A stretch of DNA of 64,000 nt from Glaciecola blandensis (GCF_031846165.1 NZ_JAVRIE010000003.1:393645-457644); one strand, 5' to 3'; shown: positions 27,892 through 36,208, counted from the first letter of the stretch. Made by a program: numbers and translations. The notes: generated from the letters alone by a model not told the origin.

Positions 27892-28515
27892 ATGCTAAAA
27901 AAAATTTGTCATTTATTCATTTTTTCTGCTTTTCTATTCTTATTAAGTGCCTGCGTCACTCAGCCACCCAAAGAAAAAGAAAACATTTGTGCCATTTTTT
28001 ACGAAAAACGAGATTGGTTTGACGCAGCCTATGATATGCGAGAAAAGTGGGGCGTTCCGATTCATGTTCCGATGGCAATGATGTATCAAGAAAGCTCATT
28101 TCGGCATGATGCCTTGCCTCCGAGAGATTATGTGTTTTTTGGTCTCATACCGTGGGGTAGAGTGAGTACCGCATATGGCTACTCACAAGCAAAGACAATG
28201 ACCTGGTCGGATTATAAAAAAGAGACAGGTAATATATTTGCTAGTCGCGAAGACTTTGAGGACGCGATAGACTTCATGGGGTGGTTTATCACTAAAACCC
28301 ATCAAATTAATCGCATATCTAAATGGGATGCTAACGCGCAGTATCTCAATTATCACGAGGGCTGGGGCGGCTATAAACGCAAGTCATACCGTAAGAAGCA
28401 ATGGTTGGTCGGTGTTGCTAAAAAAGTTGATGCGCGCTCGAAAAGATACGCCAAACAAATGAAAGTTTGCGAAGAAGACCTCAGTAAAAATTGGTTTATG
28501 CGTCTCTTTTCGTAA
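27892..28515 (+). CDS. Lysozyme-like (SLT-fold) lipoprotein
   Basis: A 207-aa lipoprotein with lipobox LLSAC at residues 18-22. The mature part resembles a lytic transglycosylase fold: the catalytic Glu sits in MAMMYQESSFR, the next motif is AYGYSQAK (G-x-x-Q), and YLNYHEGWGGYKRK takes the place of the YNxG motif. This suggests a small outer-membrane transglycosylase acting on peptidoglycan. The substitutions in the third motif make activity uncertain. It has no strong ribosome-binding site. It lies alone before the FNR-type promoter region. Confidence 0.78.
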   Translation: MLKKICHLFIFSAFLFLLSACVTQPPKEKENICAIFYEKRDWFDAAYDMREKWGVPIHVPMAMMYQESSFRHDALPPRDYVFFGLIPWGRVSTAYGYSQAKTMTWSDYKKETGNIFASREDFEDAIDFMGWFITKTHQINRISKWDANAQYLNYHEGWGGYKRKSYRKKQWLVGVAKKVDARSKRYAKQMKVCEEDLSKNWFMRLFS

Positions 28516-28521
28516 ACCTAT

Positions 28522-28535
28522 TTGATCTACCTCAA
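28522..28535 (+). promoter_or_regulatory. Upstream FNR-type box
   Basis: TTGAT-CTAC-CTCAA matches the FNR consensus TTGAT-N4-ATCAA in nine of ten positions. Its centre is 51 bases upstream of the second box, which corresponds to about -92.5 relative to the start predicted from the downstream -10. Confidence 0.65.
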
Positions 28536-28572
28536 ACTTTGCGTCTGACTTATATTAATCGGGCACAAAGAC

Positions 28573-28614
28573 TTGATCTCGATCAGCATTAGAGAGCCAA
28601 AATACAACTATTCT
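28573..28614 (+). promoter_or_regulatory. FNR-type box and -10 element (class II promoter)
   Basis: TTGAT-CTCG-ATCAG (28573-28586) matches the FNR consensus in nine of ten positions. Twenty-two bases downstream, TATTCT (28609-28614) can be the -10, which puts the box centre at -41.5, the classic position for FNR activation. There is no separate -35. Confidence 0.7.
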
Positions 28615-28646
28615 TACCATAGAGAAACAAACCAACGAGGTGAGTT

Positions 28647-28775
28647 ATGTTAGATTTAATTTTTGGTGATGCAGTTGTTTGGGGTTCTTTGTTAGGCATT
28701 TTAATAATGCTTATTATGAGTGCTTATTTTACTTATATGTTTATTCATAATAGTGCGCCAGAAGAACACAAATAA
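28647..28775 (+). CDS. 42-aa single-helix membrane protein (DUF3149-like)
   Basis: A small gene with an excellent ribosome-binding site (GAGGTGA at 28638-28644) before ATG. The product starts MLDLIFGDAVVWGSLLG, has one membrane helix (about residues 12-34) and a short polar end (NSAPEEHK). The pattern MLDLxFG plus one helix resembles DUF3149, a family of unknown function. It sits behind two FNR-type boxes and in front of a terminator, so it is a single-gene unit probably induced at low oxygen. A role in a respiratory membrane complex would fit but is only inferred. Confidence 0.8.
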   Translation: MLDLIFGDAVVWGSLLGILIMLIMSAYFTYMFIHNSAPEEHK

Positions 28776-28800
28776 GTAGCATCGACGCTATCGACGCAAA

Positions 28801-28838
28801 GGGCGTAGGGGCAATCTGCCGATAACCTGCGCTTTTTT
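28801..28838 (+). terminator. Terminator of the small membrane-protein gene
   Basis: GCGTAGG (28803-28809) pairs with CCTGCGC (28826-28832) with one G-U, with an inner GGCA/TGCC stem, followed by six T. It overlaps the last bases of convergent smrB. Confidence 0.8.
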
Positions 28839-29409
28839 AGTCGTACTTTCTGTGCTCGTCATTCTGTTGAATAAGTGCCAGTAATGCGCCTGAGCCACCC
28901 CATTCGAGTGGTGCCTGATGAAAACCCATTACAAACGGGTGCTGAACCAGCCAACTAGGCACTTTACGTTTAAGCACTCCTGCACCAAGACCATGTACAA
29001 TGCAGACGCAATGCAAGTGCTTTTTATGTGCTTCGTAAATAAGCGCAGCGATCTCGTGCTTTGCGTTCTGAGCATTCATGCCGTGCAAATCAAGTATAAG
29101 GTCGGGTGGTATTTCGCCATTGCGGAGTCGCTTGACTTCGTCACTTCGCTCGCCTTCTTTAACATACCTAAGAGGACCGTGATTGAGTAAGTTAGCCTCA
29201 AAACCATCTGAAAATTCAAACAACGCATTCGCTTTTTTCTCAAGTTGATTTGTTGCTTGATGCTTCTTACGTCGACTTTGCTTTTTTTCATCCACTGTTA
29301 ATACATATTTGTCATGCTTTACTGGTTTAGCATCAGCAAACAAACGGCTGAACGAGAGTTCATCCTGATTATGGGAATGAGATTCTGTATTTTTAACTTT
29401 TTTTGGCAT
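28837..29409 (-). CDS. smrB: Ribosome-rescue endonuclease SmrB
   Basis: A 190-aa protein. A basic, charged N-terminal tail leads into a C-terminal Smr domain: LILDLHGMNAQNAKHEI (DLHG motif), CIVHGLGAGVLKRKVPSWL (HGxG motif) and GGSGALLALI. SmrB cleaves mRNA between collided ribosomes. The frame continues upstream to 29454, but a TATAAT on this strand (29466-29461) would start RNA at about 29454. The ATG at 29409 (MPKKVKNTES) is therefore preferred and matches the E. coli N-terminus. It is divergent from prmB. Confidence 0.9.
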   Translation of the reverse strand: MPKKVKNTESHSHNQDELSFSRLFADAKPVKHDKYVLTVDEKKQSRRKKHQATNQLEKKANALFEFSDGFEANLLNHGPLRYVKEGERSDEVKRLRNGEIPPDLILDLHGMNAQNAKHEIAALIYEAHKKHLHCVCIVHGLGAGVLKRKVPSWLVQHPFVMGFHQAPLEWGGSGALLALIQQNDEHRKYD

Positions 29410-29460
29410 TTGTGGCAGATAACAAGCGAATTTCGTTCTGATATTGCGTATCATATCAGG

Positions 29461-29488
29461 ATTATAGTTAATTGAGTTAGTAAGTTAA
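29461..29488 (-). promoter_or_regulatory. Probable smrB promoter
   Basis: On the minus strand TTAACT (29488-29483) and perfect TATAAT (29466-29461) are 16 bases apart. The predicted start falls near 29454, giving a leader of about 45 bases to ATG 29409. Confidence 0.55.
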
Positions 29489-30492
29489 TGGCTGTCGACA
29501 ATTCCGACAACAATGAAGTGTTCCCTGAGGTTAACAGTGATGATTCTCTTTCCGATTCGTTAATAGAGCCGCATGTTGCTCAGGAATTAGAAAGTGTACT
29601 GGATTGGATCCGTTATAGTATTTCTGTGTTTTACCAAGCCGGTGTGTTTTTTGGGCACGGTACGGACAATGAATGGGATGAAGCCTCCAGTTTAGTTTTC
29701 CAAGCCTTAAATTTACCTCTCGATATGCCGGCCTCAAGACTTGAGCTCCTGTATCAGGCAAAGGTAACGACAACAGAAAAAGCGATATTGATTGACTGGT
29801 TACAACAACGTGTTGACCAGCAGCGCCCGCTTCCATATATTACGCATCAGGCATGGTTTGCTGGTATGCCCTTCTATGTCGATGAGCGGGTCTTGATACC
29901 TCGCTCACCATTTGCTGAACTGCTGCAGAATGGCTTCAAGCCATGGCTAAGCTCTGATTCTGAACCACAGCATATCCTTGACCTTTGTACTGGCGGTGGG
30001 TGCATTGCGATAGCCATCGCTAATAAATTTGACTCAGCGGTTGTGGACGCTGTTGATATCGATACGGGCGCATTGGACGTCGCTTCGATGAATATTTATG
30101 AGTATCAGCTAGAAGATCGTGTCTTTCCCTTGCAATCCGATTTGTTCTCAAGCCTTGATGGTCAGCGGTATGATTTAATTATATCAAACCCGCCCTATGT
30201 GGATGAACAGGATATGCAGGACCTACCAGATGAATTTCTGCATGAACCAGAGCATGCGCTTGCTGCAGGATATGACGGCTTAGATTTAGTCGAAGTGATG
30301 CTTCAACAAGCTCCGAATTATTTAAATGATCATGCTTGGATCTTAGTCGAGGTGGGTAACAGTGAGGTACACATGACTCATCGCTTCCCTGGTTTAGAGG
30401 TTCAATGGTGTGAATTTGAGAACGGCGGCAGTGGCATATTTGCAGTCCAAAAAGAAACGCTGGTGAATTACTGGCAACAAAACCAGCAGTAA
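29488..30492 (+). CDS. prmB: Ribosomal protein uL3 glutamine methyltransferase
   Basis: A 334-aa SAM-dependent methyltransferase of the HemK/PrmB family. The helical N-terminal domain includes LDWIRYSISVFYQAGVFFGH, typical of PrmB. The SAM site is ILDLCTGGGCIAIAIA, and the catalytic IISNPPYVDEQDM contains NPPY. It methylates a glutamine of ribosomal protein L3. The E. coli protein is 310 aa, and the extra residues are an acidic N-terminal tail (DNSDNNEVFPEVNSDDS). aroC follows 58 bases later, the order seen in many gammaproteobacteria. Confidence 0.95.
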   Translation: MAVDNSDNNEVFPEVNSDDSLSDSLIEPHVAQELESVLDWIRYSISVFYQAGVFFGHGTDNEWDEASSLVFQALNLPLDMPASRLELLYQAKVTTTEKAILIDWLQQRVDQQRPLPYITHQAWFAGMPFYVDERVLIPRSPFAELLQNGFKPWLSSDSEPQHILDLCTGGGCIAIAIANKFDSAVVDAVDIDTGALDVASMNIYEYQLEDRVFPLQSDLFSSLDGQRYDLIISNPPYVDEQDMQDLPDEFLHEPEHALAAGYDGLDLVEVMLQQAPNYLNDHAWILVEVGNSEVHMTHRFPGLEVQWCEFENGGSGIFAVQKETLVNYWQQNQQ

Positions 30493-30550
30493 GTCATTGC
30501 CGACTGGCAAGCAAGAAAATACTACAAGAAATAAAAAGGAAATAAGAAAC

Positions 30551-31648
30551 ATGTCCGGCAACACATTTGGAAAACTCTTTACGGTTAGCACTTTTGGTGA
30601 AAGTCACGGCATCGCCATAGGTGGCGTTGTTGACGGGTGCCCTCCAGGCTTAGAGTTAGACGAAAGTGACTTGCAGGGTGACTTAGATAGACGCAAGCCA
30701 GGCACATCAAAGTATACGACTGCTAGAAGAGAAGATGATGAGGTCAAAATCCTAAGTGGTGTGTTTGAAGGTAAAACGACAGGCACTAGTATCGGTTTAC
30801 TGATTAATAATAAAGACCAGCGCAGTCAAGACTACTCAAAGATTAAAGATTCCTTTCGCCCAGGCCATGCAGATTATACTTATCAGCAGAAGTTTGGTTT
30901 CAGAGATTATCGTGGCGGTGGTCGCTCATCAGCGCGCGAAACGGCTATTCGAGTTGCCGCCGGTGGAATTGCAAAGAAATATTTAAAACAGGTACATGGC
31001 ATCGAAATAAATGGCTACATTAGCCAGTTGGGTCCAATCGTAATGAATAAAGTGGATCATACCGTGACGAACACTAATCCATTCTTCTGTCCTGATGAAA
31101 CAAAACTAGACGAGCTTGACCAGTATATGCGAGCTCTCAAGAAAGAAGGTAACTCAATAGGCGCCAAAGTCAGCGTAAGTGCGACAAATGTGCCAGTTGG
31201 TTTGGGTGAGCCTGTTTTTGACCGTTTAGATGCAGAGATTGCACATGCCATGATGGGCATCAACGCAGTAAAGGGCGTGGAAATTGGCGACGGCTTTCAG
31301 GTTGTTAACCAAAAGGGGACTGAACATCGTGATGAAATGTCTCCAGACGGTTTTCACACTAATCATGCTGGTGGTGTTTTGGGAGGTATCTCTAGTGGCC
31401 AAGAGATCCTTGTTCATATGGCCTTAAAACCTACTTCCAGTATCAGTATCTCTGGTCAGTCGGTAGACATTCATGGCAAACCTGATGATGTTATTACCAA
31501 AGGCAGACATGACCCTTGTGTTGGTATTCGTGCCGTACCTATTGCTGAAGCAATGCTAGCCTTAGTGCTTATGGACCATCTGTTAAGACATCGCGCACAA
31601 AATACTGGTGTTGAGTCGATAACCCCGGTCATTCCTGCACAGAAATAA
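30551..31648 (+). CDS. aroC: Chorismate synthase
   Basis: A 365-aa FMN-dependent enzyme that converts EPSP to chorismate, the last step of the shikimate route. Conserved segments are FGESHGIAIGGVVDGCPPG, FRPGHADYTYQQKFG, GGGRSSARETAIRVAAG and GRHDPCVGIRAVPIAEAML. The open frame extends 54 bases upstream, but the ATG at 30551 gives the standard N-terminus (MSGNTFGKLF) and has AAGGAA before it. It is in a row with prmB and the MFS gene. Confidence 0.97.
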   Translation: MSGNTFGKLFTVSTFGESHGIAIGGVVDGCPPGLELDESDLQGDLDRRKPGTSKYTTARREDDEVKILSGVFEGKTTGTSIGLLINNKDQRSQDYSKIKDSFRPGHADYTYQQKFGFRDYRGGGRSSARETAIRVAAGGIAKKYLKQVHGIEINGYISQLGPIVMNKVDHTVTNTNPFFCPDETKLDELDQYMRALKKEGNSIGAKVSVSATNVPVGLGEPVFDRLDAEIAHAMMGINAVKGVEIGDGFQVVNQKGTEHRDEMSPDGFHTNHAGGVLGGISSGQEILVHMALKPTSSISISGQSVDIHGKPDDVITKGRHDPCVGIRAVPIAEAMLALVLMDHLLRHRAQNTGVESITPVIPAQK

Positions 31649-31662
31649 TTAACTTTAAGGCA

Positions 31663-32883
31663 ATGCACGTGTTTTTACGTTTCTTAATAACAACTAAAAG
31701 CCGTGCTGCCGCGAATAGCTCCGTAAATCTGGGTTTATTATCTTTAACCTACTTTTTCTACTTCGGCCAATTAGGTGTCATTACGCCTTATGCTGGCGTA
31801 TTTTTAGACGGTCGTGGTTTTAGCTCTGAAGAAATCGGCAGCCTATTAGCTATCATTACACTCACACGGGTATTGGGTCCAAACCTATGGGCCAGTATTG
31901 CAGATAAGACAGGTCGCGGTGGCGATATAGTGCGCTTTGGATGTTTACTCGCGTTTATCACCTTCAGCGCAGTGTACTTTTCTTTCGATTTTTGGTCTTT
32001 AACGTTTAGTTTCGGCATCATGATGATGTTTTGGACAGCGGTATTACCACAACTGGAAGTAATGACGGTTAGCGCTACTAAGCTCTCACGAGGTGGGTAT
32101 GGTGCAATTCGACTATGGGGCAGTATTGGTTTTATCGTAATGAGCCTTTCGGTAGGCGCGCTGTTAGATTACTTCAGTACCGAAGTAATTATTTATACAG
32201 CAAGTTTCACTTTATTCGGTTTGTATTTAAGTTCCTTGCTGATCTCATCACCTCCAGTTTCTACGGATCAGAACAATCAGCATACTAGTACATGGAAAGA
32301 GGCCTTACGCTATCCTTTCATTGTCTTTATGCTGTCTGCCATTTTGCTTCAAATGAGTTTTGGGTCTTTCTATAGTTTTTTTGCACTTTACATGACTGAC
32401 TTAAGTTACTCCGGCAAGCAAACGGGTTTCTTTATAGCGATTGGCGTATTGGCCGAAATTGGGATCTTTCTCGTCGCTTCTCGAGTTATCGCGAGGGTAG
32501 GAGTGAAGTGGGTGTTATTTGTTTCATTGCTATTAACCACGTTGCGTTGGTTTATTTTGGCAATCATCCCAGAATTCATTGGCAGCATTATTTTTAGCCA
32601 AATTTTACATGCCTTTAGCTTTGGGATGACACATGCAACATCTGTGTATTTCCTACACCATTACTTCTCTGAAGGTTTTCAAAGCAGAGCGCAGGCCTTG
32701 TACGTAAGCATTGCTTTCGGTGTTGGCGGGGCAATTGGTAGCTTTGTTGCCGGGCAAACATGGCAACAAGGCGAAGGGGCGAGGTTCAGCTTTTTGCTGT
32801 CCAGCGGATTTGCGCTTGCTGGTGCGGTAATGGTGCTGCTTGTTAGTAGCAAAATGTTAAACAAAGCGCCGAGCGAGACTTAA
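31663..32883 (+). CDS. MFS transporter, HcaT/MFS_1-like
   Basis: A 406-aa carrier with twelve predicted helices. It has the FFYFGQLGVITPYAGVFLDGRG start and the LWASIADKTGRGG loop-2-like motif. The second half begins near ALRYPFIVFMLSAILLQMSFGSFYSFFALYM. This belongs to the MFS_1-like/3-phenylpropionate transporter (HcaT/nucleoside H+ symporter-like) group. The same gene commonly follows aroC in Alteromonadales and Vibrio. The substrate is unknown. Start ATG at 31663 has AAGG close upstream. It ends at a shared terminator. Confidence 0.85.
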   Translation: MHVFLRFLITTKSRAAANSSVNLGLLSLTYFFYFGQLGVITPYAGVFLDGRGFSSEEIGSLLAIITLTRVLGPNLWASIADKTGRGGDIVRFGCLLAFITFSAVYFSFDFWSLTFSFGIMMMFWTAVLPQLEVMTVSATKLSRGGYGAIRLWGSIGFIVMSLSVGALLDYFSTEVIIYTASFTLFGLYLSSLLISSPPVSTDQNNQHTSTWKEALRYPFIVFMLSAILLQMSFGSFYSFFALYMTDLSYSGKQTGFFIAIGVLAEIGIFLVASRVIARVGVKWVLFVSLLLTTLRWFILAIIPEFIGSIIFSQILHAFSFGMTHATSVYFLHHYFSEGFQSRAQALYVSIAFGVGGAIGSFVAGQTWQQGEGARFSFLLSSGFALAGAVMVLLVSSKMLNKAPSET

Positions 32884-32920
32884 GAGTGACTCTATAGATT
32901 AGGGCAGTAGCACACACAAA

Positions 32921-32942
32921 AAAGCCCGCATACGCGGGCTTT
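32921..32942. terminator. Bidirectional terminator between the MFS gene and sodB
   Basis: AAAGCCCGC (32921-32929), loop ATAC, GCGGGCTTT (32934-32942). The A-run to the left and T/A-rich right flank allow use on both strands. Confidence 0.85.
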
Positions 32943-32959
32943 ATAATGTTTCTGTTGGA

Positions 32960-33541
32960 TTATGCAAAGTTGCTTGCTGCAAAATCCCAGTTCGCTAGTG
33001 CCCAGTAGGCTTCTAGGTAGTTAGGACGAACATTACGATAATCAATGTAGTAAGCGTGTTCCCACAAATCACATGTTAATAGAGGCGTTACACCTTCTTC
33101 AGTAATTGGCGTGCCAGCGTTACTTGTGTTTACGATATCTAAGCTGCCATCCGCAGTTTTTACCAACCAAGTCCAGCTAGAACCAAAGTTGTTTACCGCT
33201 TTATCATTGAAAGCTGCTTTGAACTCAGCAAAAGAGCCCCATTTTGCGTTGATAGCATCTGCCAAAGCGCCAGTTGCTTCACCGCCGCCATTTGGGCTTA
33301 GGCTGTTCCAGTAGAAGGTATGGTTCCAGATTTGAGCTGCATTGTTAAATACACCGCCTTCTGAATTTTTTACGATTTCTTCAAGTGATTTTGAAGCCAT
33401 GTCTGTACCTTCAACTAAACCGTTTAGTTTAGTTACGTAGGTGGCATGATGTTTACCGTAATGAAATTCTAAAGTTTCTGCAGAGATATGCGGTTCAAGT
33501 GCATTTTTTTCGTAAGGTAGTGCCGGTAATTCAAAAGCCAT
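32960..33541 (-). CDS. sodB: Iron superoxide dismutase
   Basis: A 193-aa enzyme, exactly the usual FeSOD length. Metal ligands are seen in EFHYGKHHATYV (His), NHTFYWNSL (His) and CDLWEHAYYIDYRN (Asp and His). FGSSWTWLVKTADGSL follows the Fe-type pattern. The frame extends upstream, but GGAG eight bases before the ATG at 33541 fixes the start. It removes superoxide in the cytoplasm. Iron-dependent control is usual for sodB, but no clear Fur box is seen here. Palindromes in the promoter are listed separately. Confidence 0.96.
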   Translation of the reverse strand: MAFELPALPYEKNALEPHISAETLEFHYGKHHATYVTKLNGLVEGTDMASKSLEEIVKNSEGGVFNNAAQIWNHTFYWNSLSPNGGGEATGALADAINAKWGSFAEFKAAFNDKAVNNFGSSWTWLVKTADGSLDIVNTSNAGTPITEEGVTPLLTCDLWEHAYYIDYRNVRPNYLEAYWALANWDFAASNFA

Positions 33542-33587
33542 TTTGTTCTCCGTTTTGGGTCTGTGTTTCAAGTTTGAATTTTTATTT

Positions 33588-33642
33588 AACTATATAGTTG
33601 GGATGATTATAGTAAATCCAAGAATAATCACGAATTAATTCG
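33588..33642 (-). promoter_or_regulatory. sodB promoter region with two perfect 12-bp palindromes
   Basis: On the minus strand TATAAT lies at 33611-33606, giving a start near 33599. AACTATATAGTT (33588-33599) is a perfect palindrome exactly over the first transcribed bases. CGAATTAATTCG (33631-33642) is a second one overlapping the -35 position. Either may be an operator. The -35 itself is poor. Confidence 0.5.
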
Positions 33643-33828
33643 CTAATAAGTTATAACTAGTTCGAAAATAAACCCAAAGAAGATCATTTTTTACTACTTT
33701 TTCTGCGTAATATCGTTAATATTCACCTCATAAGCTTAAATCTAGATTTTCTAACGGTAAGGCGCTTGTTTTTTGCGATTACACCCTCACTGTTAGATGC
33801 ATTGCAACAATTAATAAAAGGTTCTCTA

Positions 33829-34158
33829 ATGGAAACAATTGATAAAATCAAAGAGCAAATTAGTCAAAACCCTGTTCTTTTGTATATGAAAGGATCACCG
33901 AAGTTACCTTCTTGCGGTTTTTCAGCACAAACAGTGCAAGCGCTTATGAACTGTGGTGAGCAATTTGCTTACGTAGATATCCTTCAAAACCCTGATATAC
34001 GCACAGAGTTGCCAAAGTTTGCTGACTGGCCAACATTTCCGCAATTGTGGATTAATGGTGAATTGATTGGCGGTTGTGACATTGTTCTTGAGATGTTCCA
34101 ACAGGGTGAACTACAACCTTTAATTACTGAAGCTGCTGTTAAAACAGATAGCGAGTAA
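33829..34158 (+). CDS. grxD: Monothiol glutaredoxin GrxD (CGFS type)
   Basis: A 109-aa protein with the CGFS active site in GSPKLPSCGFSAQTVQAL, followed by WPTFPQLWINGELIGGCDIV, which contains the cis-Pro and glutathione-binding residues. CGFS glutaredoxins carry and deliver [2Fe-2S] clusters, often with BolA. Start ATG 33829 has AAAGG upstream. The longer frame to 33766 lacks one. It faces bfd across a shared terminator, so two iron-sulfur genes lie side by side. Confidence 0.96.
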   Translation: METIDKIKEQISQNPVLLYMKGSPKLPSCGFSAQTVQALMNCGEQFAYVDILQNPDIRTELPKFADWPTFPQLWINGELIGGCDIVLEMFQQGELQPLITEAAVKTDSE

Positions 34159-34195
34159 TTCTAGTTCGCAAGCCTGTATTTCTCGGGTGTAAATA

Positions 34196-34225
34196 AAAAA
34201 ACCAAACAGGGAGTTTGGTTTTTTT
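34196..34225. terminator. Bidirectional terminator between grxD and bfd
   Basis: AAAAAACCAAAC (34196-34207) and GTTTGGTTTTTT (34213-34224) form a long stem with an AGGGA loop, A-rich and T-rich on its two sides. Confidence 0.9.
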
Positions 34226-34260
34226 GTATCTGAAATTTTTATTGAGTGGAAAAGAGTAAT

Positions 34261-34455
34261 TTAGCCTACGTCTTTAAATAGGCTTTCATCGATAATAGTG
34301 TTGTCGATAACTTCCTGTGCAAGCTCAATGCATTTCCCGCATTGGCTACCCAGTGCCATAATTTGTTTAAGTTCACGCATATTGCCAACGCCGTGGGTTT
34401 CCACTGCATTTTTTATTTGCTTGTCAGTGATGCCATAACACATGCATACGAACAT
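34261..34455 (-). CDS. bfd: Bacterioferritin-associated ferredoxin
   Basis: A 64-aa [2Fe-2S] protein. MFVCMCYGITDKQIKNAV provides the C-x-C pair and GSQCGKCIELA the C-x-x-C pair, the Bfd pattern. It reduces stored ferric iron in bacterioferritin so it can be released when iron is short. Start ATG 34455 has AGAGG nine bases upstream. A near-perfect Fur box lies 30 bases before the start, so it should be induced by iron starvation. No bfr gene is in the window. Confidence 0.93.
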   Translation of the reverse strand: MFVCMCYGITDKQIKNAVETHGVGNMRELKQIMALGSQCGKCIELAQEVIDNTIIDESLFKDVG

Positions 34456-34484
34456 TGTTAAACGCCTCTTAATCAATATGCAAA

Positions 34485-34499
34485 TGATAATAATTGTTA
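34485..34499. promoter_or_regulatory. Fur box upstream of bfd
   Basis: TGATAAT-A-ATTGTTA matches the 7-1-7 Fur consensus TGATAAT-N-ATTATCA in 12 of 14 arm positions. Fur-Fe would repress bfd here. Confidence 0.8.
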
Positions 34500-34527
34500 T
34501 TTAGTTTGAGCGCAAGTGTTTTTGCGA

Positions 34528-35169
34528 TTAATTCTCAATAGCGTTTGCGAGGGGCCAAGCGCCAAATGACTGATATCGGTTTACGATGTAACAGAACAGC
34601 TCTGCGGTGCGTTGCGTGTCGTAAAGAGCAGAGTGAGCCTCTGATTGATTAAACGCGATACCAGCCGCTTCACAGGCTTTCACCAGTACAGTTTGTCCTA
34701 AGGCAAGTGCAGAAAGTGTTGTTGTATCGAATGACACAAAGGGGTGAAAGGGGCTTCTTTTCACTGAATGCCGTTCTAGGGCAGCATTAACAAAGCTTTG
34801 ATCAAATGTGGCGTTGTGCGCAACAATCACCGAGCGCTGACAATCGGCTTGCTTCTGATATTTCCTGACATGTTTACATAAGGCTTTAAATACTTCGCTT
34901 TCTTCTTTCGCACCGCGCAGCGCACAAAAGGGATCGATGCCATTAAACTCAATAGCCGCTTTTTCAATGTTCGCGTCCTCAAACGGCTGAACGTGCTCGT
35001 GAAAAGTCGTGTCGGGTATCAACAAGCCTTGCTCATCAAATTTAAGTGTTGTCGCGGCGATTTCTAATATTGCGTCGGTTTGCGCATTAAACCCAGCAGT
35101 TTCGATGTCAATTATTACGGGAAAGTAACCGCGAAAGCGGTCTTTTAATAAAGCGTTGGTATTTGACAT
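34528..35169 (-). CDS. rnt: Ribonuclease T
   Basis: A 213-aa DnaQ-family 3'-5' exoribonuclease that trims tRNA and other stable RNA ends. Exo I VIIDIETAGFNAQTDAILEIA, Exo II VAHNATFDQSFVNAAL and Exo III SEAHSALYDTQRTAELFC carry the DEDD residues with the HxxxxD form. GQTVLVKACEAAGIAF is also conserved. ATG 35169 has GGAAG ten bases upstream and matches the E. coli N-terminus. The longer TTG start at 35178 is too close to that site. It is divergent from motY, a common arrangement. Confidence 0.97.
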   Translation of the reverse strand: MSNTNALLKDRFRGYFPVIIDIETAGFNAQTDAILEIAATTLKFDEQGLLIPDTTFHEHVQPFEDANIEKAAIEFNGIDPFCALRGAKEESEVFKALCKHVRKYQKQADCQRSVIVAHNATFDQSFVNAALERHSVKRSPFHPFVSFDTTTLSALALGQTVLVKACEAAGIAFNQSEAHSALYDTQRTAELFCYIVNRYQSFGAWPLANAIEN

Positions 35170-35335
35170 ATGAAACAATCTTCCTTCAATCGTGGCGTGC
35201 TAGAGTGTTGCGAGTGGGGGCATTTCCGCTGAGCGGTCGCACTCGTCAAAGATGTTAATTTGCTTAAGTTTTTGCTGCTTGGTGTCGATAGTAACAGTAA
35301 TCTTCTTGAGACATTCTTTAGATGAAATAATTAAA

Positions 35336-36208
35336 ATGAAAAAAAGAAATCAATTCCTAATTAGCATGTTCTGTCTGATCCCATTCATTGCATCAGCCAA
35401 CTTGCGTGAGTATAAAGCATCTGTAGAGAATTCTGAATGGTCTTTGGGTGAACAAACACGATTAAAGTGTGAATTAATGCATCCTGTACCAGGTTATGGG
35501 CTTGCTTCATTTGTGACCGAGGCCTCTAAACAACTCAATTTAGAATTTGTATTGGATATGCTTCGTTTACCCAATCGATATGATGTGGCTACGGTTTATT
35601 CAACGCCACCTAAGTGGATGCCAGGAGAGTTGACCAAGACCATCGGTCAAATGAACCTGCGAAAGCAATATGATGGTGATTTACCATCTGAGTCAGCTTG
35701 GGAAATGTTGACGGAGTTAGAAAAGGGCTACTGGCCAACGATTCATTACCAAGATTGGAATAATCGATTTGACTCAGTCGCCGTGGCCTTAAATTCCAGT
35801 AATTTTGAACCTTCTTATCATGCATTTGCCGATTGTGTAGCTAATCTTTTGCCATTCAACTTTGAAGATATTGCCTACACCGTGCTGAGCTATAAGAAAA
35901 GTAGTGTTGAATTGACCAATTATTCAAAGCGCCGATTAGATATGATTGGTGAGTATTTGAAAGAAGATCTCGACTTAGAGCTTGTCCTTCTTGATGGTTA
36001 TTCTGATAGCTATGGTGGTTCATGGAATAACGAACAACTGTCTATCCGCAGGGCAAATGAAATCAGAGATTTCTTTACATCTATGGGAGTGGATACTCGC
36101 CGTATTGAAGTAACGGGTCACGGCGAAAAACGACACGTTTCACCTAATGATAACGAGCTTTCAAGAGCTAAAAACCGCAGAGTAGTTATTCAGTTGGCTA
36201 AGTTGTAA
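35336..36208 (+). CDS. motY: Sodium-type flagellar motor protein MotY
   Basis: A 290-aa exported protein (signal peptide ending FIASA). The N-terminal domain has ELMHPVPGYGLASF, STPPKWMPGE and WEMLTELEKGYWPTIHYQDW, features I recognise from Vibrio MotY. The C-terminal OmpA-like peptidoglycan-binding domain (about residues 170-290) contains LSIRRANEIRDFFTSMGV and SRAKNRRVVIQL. MotY forms the T ring that anchors PomA/PomB stators around the polar flagellar motor, implying Na+-driven motility. Start ATG 35336 is chosen because the longer frame adds a non-conserved hydrophobic leader. It is divergent from rnt. Confidence 0.92.
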   Translation: MKKRNQFLISMFCLIPFIASANLREYKASVENSEWSLGEQTRLKCELMHPVPGYGLASFVTEASKQLNLEFVLDMLRLPNRYDVATVYSTPPKWMPGELTKTIGQMNLRKQYDGDLPSESAWEMLTELEKGYWPTIHYQDWNNRFDSVAVALNSSNFEPSYHAFADCVANLLPFNFEDIAYTVLSYKKSSVELTNYSKRRLDMIGEYLKEDLDLELVLLDGYSDSYGGSWNNEQLSIRRANEIRDFFTSMGVDTRRIEVTGHGEKRHVSPNDNELSRAKNRRVVIQLAKL

